Shown here piece by piece: positions 1 through 8,145 of a stretch of DNA of 64,000 nt. Numbering within the stretch: the first letter of the stretch is position 1; each line of letters starts with the position of its first letter. This stretch comes from an uncultured Lachnospiraceae bacterium (lineage in GTDB: Bacteria > Bacillota > Clostridia > Lachnospirales > Lachnospiraceae). The translations under genes were made by a program, and so were the position numbers. The stretch covers positions 72,660-136,659 of the forward strand of contig URMK01000009.1 of the NCBI GenBank assembly GCA_900548905.1. Direction: 5' to 3'. Below the pieces are notes generated by a model. That model saw nothing but the letters and a program-made list of their open reading frames with translations, was not told where the DNA came from and did no database searches.

Positions 1-1583
1 GTCTTTACATCCTCTTCACGGCCGAGGAATTCCGCCAGTTCAAGGAAGGCGGACAACGCCCAGTAGTGCAGGAAGGAAACCAGGGCGCTTTCCCCGCCGC
101 CAAGGTTCAGGCAGTCGTTCCAGTCGGCGCGCAGCCCTTTGCAGATTCCGGTGGCGCCTACCTGTCCGGCGCTGAAATCCAGTATTTTTTTCATATGTTC
201 GTACACGGTGCCTTCCCCGCCGTCCGCGTAGGTCAGCAGCGTATCCGCAAAATCGAAATCGCCTGTCTCCTTGATATATTCCACAAGGGAGGACACCAGC
301 CAGAGTGCATCGTCCGAGCAGGCGTCAGCGAGGCCGTGCACATAGTCATCCTTATTCGGCGTTGGGATGACTGTAGGGGATTTGAAGGGCTTGACCTCGT
401 TGTCAGGAACAAACCACTCCGGCTGGAACAGGTGCAGTCCATAACCTTCTGATACCAGACCTCTGCAAAGCTCCTCCAGCCTCTGCCTGCATTTTTCGGG
501 ATTGGAGTGAGGAATGGTCATGGCATCCTGTGCCGTGTCTCTGTAACCGAGCCCTGTCCGGCCTCCCACCTCGATAAAAGAGGCAAACCGGGAAAACATG
601 ACATTGATTTCCGCCTGGTACAGAGTCCATGTATTAATCAAAGTGTTCATCCCCTCATTGGGGGTATGAATCTGAAGCTTGCTGAATTTAGCGTCCCAGT
701 ATTCCCGCAGTTCTTCATAGGAACGGTCTGCCGCCTCAGGAGAGAAATATTTCTCCCGCATCCTGCGGCCCGCTTCCCGGTTTCCTTCGCCTAACAGGAA
801 TACAAGGCGCACTTCTTCCCCGGGGTTCAGGGTGATATTCTTCTGCAGACTGCCGCAATGGTTGTTTCCAAGCTCAAAGGAGCCGCCGCATTGTCCTTTT
901 TCCACGGACAGCGGGTTATCCTCCGTGCGGTACGGGCCGATGAATTTATCCCGCAGGCAGTCAAAACCGTCCGGCTCAAAGTTTCCGGTAAAATACTGGA
1001 AACCAAACTCTTCATAGAAAAGATCGTGCTCGATAATCCCGTCTTCATAAGAGGAACCGGCACAGTACATACTCATCTGGAAATTCTGGTTGTCTGTCGT
1101 AATATGATGGAAGGAAAACTCACAATAGGAAAACACGCTCAAATCCCGTGTCCTGTCACTATCGTTTTTAATGGTAACATCCCACAGCTCCACCGGATCC
1201 TGCAAAGGGATGGAAAGCTTCTGGCTGGCGCTGATGCCTTTATACTCACTTTCATATACGGTATAGGACATCCCATGGCGGCAGCTGTACCGGGCTTCCT
1301 CCAGGCTCTTTCCCACAGGCTGCCAGGAGATGCTCCAGTAATCCCCGTCCGCATTATCCCTTATGTACACGTAATGGCCCGGCCGGTCCATGGGGATACT
1401 GTTTCCGCGGAACCGGGTGATGCGGTGGTATTCCGGCGTTTTGTAGAACAGATAGCCGCCGGCCGTATGGTTCACCACGGCGCACATATTTTTAAGTCCC
1501 AGGTAATTGGTCCAGGAGGCGGGCAGGTCCACCCGGTCTATCACATATTCTCTTTTTTCGTTGTCAAAATGTCCGTATTGCAT
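1..1583 (-). CDS. GH94 disaccharide phosphorylase, C-terminus beyond window
   Basis: Cytoplasmic phosphorolysis of a beta-linked disaccharide to a sugar 1-phosphate plus a free sugar. The first 527 codons are present; the family is usually about 800 residues. The N-terminus reads MQYGHFDNEKREYVI, typical of GH94. The blocks EVGGRTGLGYRDTAQD and KGLRADWNDCLNLGGGES are visible; the catalytic Asp lies in the second, around residues 487-490. As I recall these blocks, they resemble N,N'-diacetylchitobiose phosphorylase more than cellobiose phosphorylase, but the substrate cannot be fixed by eye. The start is supported by GGAGG seven bases upstream of the ATG. It lies downstream of the LplABC genes on the same strand, separated by a terminator, so it probably has its own transcript. 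Confidence 0.85.
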   Translation of the reverse strand, partial: MQYGHFDNEKREYVIDRVDLPASWTNYLGLKNMCAVVNHTAGGYLFYKTPEYHRITRFRGNSIPMDRPGHYVYIRDNADGDYWSISWQPVGKSLEEARYSCRHGMSYTVYESEYKGISASQKLSIPLQDPVELWDVTIKNDSDRTRDLSVFSYCEFSFHHITTDNQNFQMSMYCAGSSYEDGIIEHDLFYEEFGFQYFTGNFEPDGFDCLRDKFIGPYRTEDNPLSVEKGQCGGSFELGNNHCGSLQKNITLNPGEEVRLVFLLGEGNREAGRRMREKYFSPEAADRSYEELREYWDAKFSKLQIHTPNEGMNTLINTWTLYQAEINVMFSRFASFIEVGGRTGLGYRDTAQDAMTIPHSNPEKCRQRLEELCRGLVSEGYGLHLFQPEWFVPDNEVKPFKSPTVIPTPNKDDYVHGLADACSDDALWLVSSLVEYIKETGDFDFADTLLTYADGGEGTVYEHMKKILDFSAGQVGATGICKGLRADWNDCLNLGGGESALVSFLHYWALSAFLELAEFLGREEDVK

Positions 1584-1609
1584 AGCAATCCTCCATCTCA
1601 CATGATTAC

Positions 1610-1654
1610 GCGCATACGGCGGCGGCACAAGGGAAAAGCCGCCGGCCGTTGCGC
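1610..1654 (-). other. strong hairpin in the GH94 leader
   Basis: The arms GCGCA/TGCGC, ACGGC/GCCGT and GGCGGC/GCCGCC stack into about 16 base pairs with one-base bulges. It sits 26 bases upstream of the phosphorylase start. No T-run follows, so it is not an intrinsic terminator; it may be a leader or mRNA-stability stem. A TATAAT box (minus strand, 1676-1681) lies just upstream but has no good -35. I see nothing else in the 1584-1857 gap. Confidence 0.45.
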
Positions 1655-1857
1655 AGGGAATGTCTTATCAACTTCATTATAAGGGCTGACAGTCAATCCT
1701 GCTATGGTCAGATATGTGAAATTTTGTATATAATTGTTCTCATCCCACCCGGATTTTGTTTTTTTATGTGCATATTTTTGACGTTTCTTCCGGGACAGAA
1801 AAAGGTTCCCACCATATTGGATAACAGGCAATTCCGGCTTCGGGAAGGGAAACGGAC

Positions 1858-1904
1858 AAAAAAAGGCCTCAGTCAGAATAAGTACAACTACCGACCGAGC
1901 GCCT
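1858..1904 (-). terminator. intrinsic terminator after the Lpl-type transporter genes
   Basis: On the minus strand an 11-bp stem (AGGC and CTCGGTC arms with one bulged G) closes with GACTGAGGCCT and runs straight into seven T residues. It lies 57 bases after the permease stop and ends the transporter transcript before the phosphorylase gene. Confidence 0.75.
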
Positions 1905-1961
1905 CTTGCTGTTTACGGACAGGGCGGATCCGGCAAAGCCGCCGTCCCGCACCGGGATTTG

Positions 1962-2855
1962 TCAGCCCTTTACCGAGCCGATCATCACCCCTTTTACAAA
2001 ATATTTCTGGATAAAAGGATAAATGCATAATACAGGTACGGTCGATACAATGATCGCACTGTATTTTAATGTCTGCGAAAGCTGCATCTTGGCCTCCGCC
2101 TGCGCGGCATCCAGCCCCTGCATATTCGTCAGGCTCATTTTATTGGACATCAGCAGATCCCGCAGGAAGGACTGCAGCGGCATCAGCTCTTTGTCATTGA
2201 GATAAATCAGCGCCGTAAAGAAATCATTCCAGTGGCCGACGGCATAATACAGGGCGATAACCGCCATGATGGGTTTGGAAAGCGGCAGGACGATCTTCAT
2301 CAGAAACTGGAAGGTATTGGCACCGTCCAGCTCCGCCGCCTCCTGCAGGCTTGAGGGTATGCTGTTCACAAAATAGGTTCTGGTGATGATCACATTATAT
2401 ATGGAAACGGCTCCGGGTATCATCATGGCCCACGGGGTATTCAGAAGATGGAGCTTGCTCACCACCAGGTAGGTGGGGATCAGGCCGCCGCTGAAATACA
2501 TGGTCAGCATGAACAGAAACATCAGGAAATTGCGCGGCACAAAGTCTTTTCTTGACAGCGGATAGGCTGCGCAGACGGTCATGACCAGATTGATAAACGT
2601 TCCGACCACCGTATAAATAATGGTATTCTTATAGCCCGTCCAAATCATTTTATATTCGGAAACCGCCTCATAGGCCGACAGGGTAAATCCTTTGGGGAAC
2701 AGGATCACGTTTCCGTTCCACACCTCATTGGGATTGCTGAAGGAGGCTATGACCACAAACCACAGCGGCCAGAGAAAAATCAGGAGAAGCGCTATCATAA
2801 CGATTACATTGACGATATCAAAGACCTTATCTGAACAGGATTTCTTGTTCCTCAT
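1962..2855 (-). CDS. carbohydrate ABC transporter permease (LplC/YtcP-like)
   Basis: Second membrane subunit of a binding-protein-dependent sugar importer of the CUT1 type. It has 297 residues, about six hydrophobic segments, and an EAA-type loop in the second half (SLQEAAELDGANTFQFL) that contacts the ATPase. It starts 12 bases after the preceding permease stop and is the last gene of the transporter operon. No ATPase gene is in the operon; such LplABC systems generally use a shared MsmX-type ATPase encoded elsewhere (family knowledge, not seen here). Transported substrate inferred from the neighbouring rhamnosidase genes. Confidence 0.92.
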   Translation of the reverse strand: MRNKKSCSDKVFDIVNVIVMIALLLIFLWPLWFVVIASFSNPNEVWNGNVILFPKGFTLSAYEAVSEYKMIWTGYKNTIIYTVVGTFINLVMTVCAAYPLSRKDFVPRNFLMFLFMLTMYFSGGLIPTYLVVSKLHLLNTPWAMMIPGAVSIYNVIITRTYFVNSIPSSLQEAAELDGANTFQFLMKIVLPLSKPIMAVIALYYAVGHWNDFFTALIYLNDKELMPLQSFLRDLLMSNKMSLTNMQGLDAAQAEAKMQLSQTLKYSAIIVSTVPVLCIYPFIQKYFVKGVMIGSVKG

Positions 2856-2867
2856 TATTTTCCCTCC

Positions 2868-3851
2868 TTAAAACAGGCTTTCTTCCGTAAATTTTTTACA
2901 GATCTGGTTTGCCGCGACAATCAACAGCATATTGATCACGGAATTAAACAGGCCGATTGCCGTGGAATATCCGTAATCACTGTTGATCAGACCCACCTCA
3001 TACACATAGGTGGAAATAACGGAGGCTGCCTGTTTATTCAATGTATTCTGCAGCAGGAATACCTTTTCAAAGCCCACGCTCATCAGGGAACCCATCTGGA
3101 GAATCAGAAGCATGACGATAGTTGGTTTGATGGAAGGCAGATCCACATGCACGATACGCTGCAGCTTATTGGCGCCGTCCACGATAGCCGCTTCATGCAG
3201 CTGGTAGTCCACTCCCGACAGGGCCGATATGTAGATGATGGAACTCCAGCCCATGCCCTGCCATACGCCGGTCCAGACATAGATGGATTTAAACAGCTCC
3301 GGCTTTCCGAGAAAATCAACGCTTTCCAGGCCGAAAAAGCCTCTGACCACATTAAAAATCCCGGTATCCGGGTTCAGAAAAATGGTGATCATACCGCACA
3401 TAACTACGGTTGAGATAAAATAAGGCGCATAAGAAACCATCTGCACCGTTTTTTTCAGGTATTTATTCTTCAGGTAATTCAGCATCAGGGCAAATATGAT
3501 AGGTATGGGAAATCCCACCAGAATGCTGTATACGCTGATTCCTATTGTATTTTTAAGAAGCAGTCCGAAATTGTAGCTGCTGAAAAACCGGATGAAATTT
3601 TCCATTCCAATCCACGGGCTTCCCCAGATCCCTTTCTTTACGATGTAATCCTTGAATGCCAGCTGGATACCATAGATGGGCGCATATGAAAATATGAGAT
3701 AATAAACCACTACCGGCAGAATCATCACATAGAGAATCCAGTTTTTCTTCATATCCTTTAACAGACGGGCAGGCAGGCGCTCGGCCTTATGTCCTGCAAA
3801 TCCTGTATTCTTCTGCCGCGCGGCGCTTTTTTCCTTCATCCCTGCAGTCAT
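2868..3851 (-). CDS. carbohydrate ABC transporter permease (LplB/YteP-like)
   Basis: First membrane subunit of the same CUT1 sugar importer, 327 residues. A basic cytoplasmic N-terminus (about 35 residues) precedes the first membrane segment (ILYVMILPVVVYYLIF). The EAA loop is HEAAIVDGANKLQRI. The start ATG is preceded by GGGAG at a normal distance. It follows the binding protein after a 74-base gap that contains a perfect 10-bp hairpin. This order (binding protein, LplB, LplC) is the usual one for the family. Confidence 0.92.
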   Translation of the reverse strand: MTAGMKEKSAARQKNTGFAGHKAERLPARLLKDMKKNWILYVMILPVVVYYLIFSYAPIYGIQLAFKDYIVKKGIWGSPWIGMENFIRFFSSYNFGLLLKNTIGISVYSILVGFPIPIIFALMLNYLKNKYLKKTVQMVSYAPYFISTVVMCGMITIFLNPDTGIFNVVRGFFGLESVDFLGKPELFKSIYVWTGVWQGMGWSSIIYISALSGVDYQLHEAAIVDGANKLQRIVHVDLPSIKPTIVMLLILQMGSLMSVGFEKVFLLQNTLNKQAASVISTYVYEVGLINSDYGYSTAIGLFNSVINMLLIVAANQICKKFTEESLF

Positions 3852-3879
3852 AGGTATTCTCCCTTCTGTTCCCTATAAG

Positions 3880-3903
3880 GCCGCTGCCGTACCCGGCAGC
3901 GGC
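3880..3903 (-). other. intercistronic hairpin, binding protein to permease
   Basis: Perfect 10-bp stem GCCGCTGCCG/CGGCAGCGGC with a four-base loop, just after the binding-protein stop. No T-run follows. Stems at this place commonly protect the upstream message so that binding protein exceeds permease; that role is inferred. Confidence 0.55.
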
Positions 3904-3925
3904 AATAAACGTTTTTTACGGCACT

Positions 3926-5557
3926 TTACTTTCCTGCCGATTTGTTATAGGTATTTTTATAAATATCCGCCAGCTGGTTTCCTCCCATGTTGCCCACCGT
4001 CGCCACATATTCCTCCCAGCTGTCCTCCAGGGTGAGTTCGCCGGTAGCAACCTGTGCCACATACTGATCGATATAGGCGTCAATATCAGGTTTGATGGTG
4101 GAAATGGTCTTGGCATCCGCATCGCTGTAATACATCATCGGCAGCGGAACCGCACCCTTTGCGGCAACCTTTGCCCGCTCTCCGTTCAGATATACTTCAT
4201 CCGGATCCACCTTTTCGGACATCTTGTCAAACCAGAAATCCGGCTGGATGGAAGGATGGAAGGCCGCGCCCTGTATGGTGCTGCTTGAACGGACTGCAGC
4301 GATATCGTCACCATAACCCTGGCCGACGATCCATTCCCAGTTTCCGTCCGCATCCAGCTTCCAGGTCTTTCCTTCGATACCAAGCCATGCCACGATGCCC
4401 CCTTCTTCGGTATAGAACTGATCGGCCCAGGCCACCAGGATTTCGGGATTCTCACAGGTATCAGTCAAAACCATTGTTCCCGGCGTAATACCGGTATTCA
4501 GGGGATACATGCCGTCCTCAAAGGGTGTCAGGGCGATGTAATCATCGTCGTTATCCCTTCCTACCGTCAGGAAGGCTCCCGCATCAAAGAAGCTTCCCAG
4601 CACATCTCCGGACTGGCCGATGGCTCCCTGCTGCTCATGCTTCTGGGTGAATGCATTCTTGTCAAGCAGCCCCTCTTGGTACAGCTTCGCCACATATGCC
4701 ACATATTCCTTAAAGGTATCGGAAGTAGGGATATAGGTCAGTTCTCCGTCAATAACGGCAGTTTTGGTCCCATAATCATAAGGGATCCCAAAATAGGCAA
4801 GCAGCAGATCCGGCTTCACCACATCGGTTGCCGTCAAAGGGATCTCGTCATTCGGATCCCCGTTTCCGTTGGCATCCTCGTCCTTGAAGGCTTTCAGGAC
4901 TTCGTAAAGCTCATCCAGGCTCTTTGGCTCCTGCAGTCCCAGCCGGTCCATCCATTTCTTATTGATCCAATAGGTGGTCATCGCACCGTTCTGTCTTTCG
5001 ATATCCGGCAGGGAATAAATATGTCCGTCCGAGGATGTGATATAATCCCAGCCGTTTGTTTCGTCCAGCCTGGCACTGAGGTTGGGCGCATATTGCTTAA
5101 TCAAATCCTCCAGAGGAACAAACAATCCCTGTTTTCCGTATTTTTCAAGATCATTGGCATCAAAGCCGGCCTTGAAAAACATATCCGGATATTCTCCCGA
5201 AGCAAGGACCAGATTTCTCTTTTCTTTCAGATCCGCACCCATAACCGACTGGAAATCAAATTTGAGATTGGCATTTTCCGTCACCGTCTGCATGGTGATA
5301 TTATCCTGCAAATCATATTCCCCATTCATTATGGCAAATACGCTGTATTCCTTTGTCTCCGCCAGCGGGAAGGTCAGGCTATCGCCGGATGTCTGGCTTT
5401 CCCCCGCCTGCGCGGCTTCCTCCGCCGTCCCTTCCGCCGCCTTGCTGCTTTCCGGGGTAACCCCGGCGTCCGATGTCTCCTTCGCCGCGCCGCAGCCTGC
5501 CAGGGAAACAACCATTGCCGCTGCGCACAACAGGGCCGTAAGCTTTTTCATTTTCAT
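3926..5557 (-). CDS. extracellular solute-binding lipoprotein (LplA-like)
   Basis: Surface lipoprotein that captures a sugar for the two adjacent permeases. It has 543 residues. The signal peptide ends in the lipobox LAGC near residue 23, followed by a low-complexity Glu/Ala/Ser linker. The body is a family 1 binding-protein fold of the long LplA type. I chose the ATG at 5557 because AGGAGG lies eight bases upstream; the frame stays open to 5584 but that would put the ribosome site inside the gene. A CcpA-like site overlaps its promoter. The ligand is unknown; a rhamnose-containing oligosaccharide is the best guess from the operon context. Confidence 0.92.
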   Translation of the reverse strand: MKMKKLTALLCAAAMVVSLAGCGAAKETSDAGVTPESSKAAEGTAEEAAQAGESQTSGDSLTFPLAETKEYSVFAIMNGEYDLQDNITMQTVTENANLKFDFQSVMGADLKEKRNLVLASGEYPDMFFKAGFDANDLEKYGKQGLFVPLEDLIKQYAPNLSARLDETNGWDYITSSDGHIYSLPDIERQNGAMTTYWINKKWMDRLGLQEPKSLDELYEVLKAFKDEDANGNGDPNDEIPLTATDVVKPDLLLAYFGIPYDYGTKTAVIDGELTYIPTSDTFKEYVAYVAKLYQEGLLDKNAFTQKHEQQGAIGQSGDVLGSFFDAGAFLTVGRDNDDDYIALTPFEDGMYPLNTGITPGTMVLTDTCENPEILVAWADQFYTEEGGIVAWLGIEGKTWKLDADGNWEWIVGQGYGDDIAAVRSSSTIQGAAFHPSIQPDFWFDKMSEKVDPDEVYLNGERAKVAAKGAVPLPMMYYSDADAKTISTIKPDIDAYIDQYVAQVATGELTLEDSWEEYVATVGNMGGNQLADIYKNTYNKSAGK

Positions 5558-5650
5558 AAGTAATACCTCCTGTTTTTTTGTCAATATACCGTTATCGGCT
5601 CACCCATCTGATGCTGTCCGGAGGCGCCTCTCCTTTGTGAGCATGGCTTT

Positions 5651-5680
5651 ATTATAGGTAACACCGTACCGTTTCCACAA
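5651..5680 (-). promoter_or_regulatory. sigma-A promoter of the Lpl operon with a cre-like site
   Basis: Minus strand TTGTGG, 18-base spacer, TATAAT. The stretch at 5664-5677 reads TGGAAACGGTACGG, which matches the catabolite-responsive element pattern TGNAANCGNWNNC except at its last defined base. It overlaps the -35, where CcpA binding would repress. The rest of the 5681-5943 gap holds only AT-rich sequence and the regulator's ribosome site. Confidence 0.6.
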
Positions 5681-5943
5681 GACACATGATTATGGGCTTA
5701 CGGATAAATACGGTATCGGGGGTCCTGTCAGGGAAGCCGCATATTTACGGTATTTGTGCGGCAAGCGTACAAATAACAAAAAAAATTTTTGAAAACTGTT
5801 CCGTCCATCCGGCCGGGATAACCGGCCCGCATTATTGCGCCCGATTTCCATTTATTGTATGATAGGAACTGTGCAGTTAATGTACAGACCTGCTGAAGAG
5901 TTACATAGATGTCCTATATTCCCGGGTATGCAAAGGAGAGCAT

Positions 5944-8145
5944 ATGAAATACTGCGTCCGTTTTTTTTCAAACAGTAAACATTCCACTCTGATCAAATAT
6001 TTCCTTTCTTATTTTATTATCCTGAGCATCCTGTTTCTCGGTTTTTTCCTCGCCGTACGCATCCAGCTGAACCGTATCTATTTTAAGGATTTAAACGATC
6101 AGACCGACAAACGGCTGAACAATGTCATGCTTCAGCTGGAGGACGATCTGTCCAACATCAATCAGGTGCAGTCCCTTCTGTCCAAGGATATCAATCTTGT
6201 CCTTTCCCGTTATAAAAATGAAAACTGGTACAACTATCAGGCCGCCCAGCGCATGAATGAATATACGGTGAGTAACAGCTTCATCGACACGATTTGTTAT
6301 GTGGACAATAAAACCGAAAGCATCCTCTCCTCCGGCAAGCATGTTTATAAACAGGACGGTATCTACTATATCTATACCGGTTCCCATTATCTTCCGTTCC
6401 CGCTGGTGCAGTATGCCGGTTCGAATAAAAGCCAGCTTATCTACCTGTCGGACGAAACCTCCGGGCTGCTGATTTACCTTCCTTATAACAGCAATATAGA
6501 GTCCTACTGCATTTTTTATATCATCAGTATGAAGGAGCTTCAATCCACGCTGGAGGCCGGCAGCTTCAACGGCATCAATTCCGTCTGTCTTGTCACGCCG
6601 GACAACCAGATCATCTCAGGCATTCACGAGGATGCCATCCTGCCTTACCTGGACGGCCTGAAAAAAGAAGCCGGGCGGTATCCGATTGATTCCGACGATA
6701 CCATGTTTGTATACACAGGCCTCCCCGGCAGCCTGACTCTTCTGGCCCTTTCCTCCAACAAAGCCATCTTGGGACAGGTCAGCCTGGCGTTCCGCAATAC
6801 CTACCTGATTCTCGTCCTGCTGGCCACCTGCGGAATCTTCCTCATACTTTTCTCCATGCGTATTACCTACTGGCCTCTCCACAAGCTTCTTACCAAGCTG
6901 GTGGACACGCCGATGCCGGGCCGCAGCTACGTGGAGCAGATAGACGCCGCCTTTACCTCCGCGCTTTCCGAGAAAAATAAGCTGCAGAAAAAGCTGGACA
7001 AGTACAGGTTGTCCATGCAGAAATCCATCCTGGATTCCATCGTATCCGACAACAGCAATTCCCGGATGAACGGGCTTCTGGATATCGACCGGTTTTTCAG
7101 CGATGAGCCGGACAATATGATATTTGTCCTCACCGTCAGTCATCCCAGGAAAAGCTGCAATCCCAATGACGTCATGGTTTTTCTGGAAAATGCCCTGCCT
7201 GACAAAAATTCCTGCGCCCTGCTGGAAGCCGGTAAAAACCGGAGTGTCTTTATGATCAATTATCCGGGGATTGAAGAAAACAAGGATGAGGTCATCCGCC
7301 TTCTCCTGTGGGATTACTGCAGCGAAACCGGATGCCGGGCCGCGGTCAGCAACGGCGCCTCCTCCCCTCTGGAAATCCCTTATCTCTATGAAAACGCCCT
7401 GCTGGCCGATAAATACCGCCAGGAGGAAGCGGTGGTTTCCTATGGGGAAATAGCCCCCCGGATCCCTTCCCCTTCCAATCTGGCGTATCCGTATAAAAAG
7501 CTGGACGCTCTTGCGCTCTGCCTGAAAACGCCTGAATTTACACAGGCACGCCGGCTGAAGGAAGAGCTTTTTACCCAAATTGACAGCGCCTCTGAAAACG
7601 GGACTCTTTTTCCGGACTTTTTTATCCGGTGCGTATTGATCGATATCCTTACCATCATTACCAATGCCATGAACCGTATCAATATCAAATTCAAAAATTA
7701 CAGCGATCTCTACTATGAAACCCTGTATCTGTGCCGGAGCTGTCCGTATCAGGAAAAAGGGGGAGATGTGTCGCGGAATGTGGATGAACTGCTGGCCGCC
7801 TTTGAAGCGGAATATGCGAATTCTGCCGTACATGCTTCGCAGATCATGGAAATCCTCCGGGAAGGCTATACCTCACCTGATTTTTCCATATCGGTGCTCG
7901 CCGACAAATTCGAAGTCAGCATCGCCTATATGAGTTACCTGTTTAAGAAAAAATTCAACAAAAACTTTTCCGATTATCTCTGGGAGCTGCGTCTGGACAA
8001 AGCAAAGGACATGCTTCTCCATTCAAGCATGCCCATTGATCAAATCAGTGTCCGTGTAGGATATATTAACGTGTCCAGCTTCCGGCGCAAATTCAAGCAG
8101 GAAACAGGTATTACGCCTTCCCAGTTCCGCAATGGGAAGGGATGA
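5944..8145 (+). CDS. membrane-anchored AraC-family regulator
   Basis: Likely transcriptional activator of the flanking transporter and glycosidase genes. It has 733 residues: a membrane segment at about 17-39, an extracytoplasmic sensor region to about 280, a second membrane segment at about 281-303, a long cytoplasmic linker, and a C-terminal AraC double helix-turn-helix at about 635-733 (SISVLADKFEVSIAYMSYLF, then PIDQISVRVGYINVSSFRRK). Start supported by AAAGGAG before ATG. It is divergent from the binding-protein gene. Its 3' end overlaps the convergent GH78 gene by 35 bases. Two-membrane AraC regulators of this kind sense sugars outside the cell in related Firmicutes. Confidence 0.9.
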   Translation: MKYCVRFFSNSKHSTLIKYFLSYFIILSILFLGFFLAVRIQLNRIYFKDLNDQTDKRLNNVMLQLEDDLSNINQVQSLLSKDINLVLSRYKNENWYNYQAAQRMNEYTVSNSFIDTICYVDNKTESILSSGKHVYKQDGIYYIYTGSHYLPFPLVQYAGSNKSQLIYLSDETSGLLIYLPYNSNIESYCIFYIISMKELQSTLEAGSFNGINSVCLVTPDNQIISGIHEDAILPYLDGLKKEAGRYPIDSDDTMFVYTGLPGSLTLLALSSNKAILGQVSLAFRNTYLILVLLATCGIFLILFSMRITYWPLHKLLTKLVDTPMPGRSYVEQIDAAFTSALSEKNKLQKKLDKYRLSMQKSILDSIVSDNSNSRMNGLLDIDRFFSDEPDNMIFVLTVSHPRKSCNPNDVMVFLENALPDKNSCALLEAGKNRSVFMINYPGIEENKDEVIRLLLWDYCSETGCRAAVSNGASSPLEIPYLYENALLADKYRQEEAVVSYGEIAPRIPSPSNLAYPYKKLDALALCLKTPEFTQARRLKEELFTQIDSASENGTLFPDFFIRCVLIDILTIITNAMNRINIKFKNYSDLYYETLYLCRSCPYQEKGGDVSRNVDELLAAFEAEYANSAVHASQIMEILREGYTSPDFSISVLADKFEVSIAYMSYLFKKKFNKNFSDYLWELRLDKAKDMLLHSSMPIDQISVRVGYINVSSFRRKFKQETGITPSQFRNGKG

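Noticed and set aside
66..1682. Plus-strand open frames opposite the GH94 gene
   Set aside because: They mirror the reading frame of the phosphorylase, have no ribosome sites and no family features.
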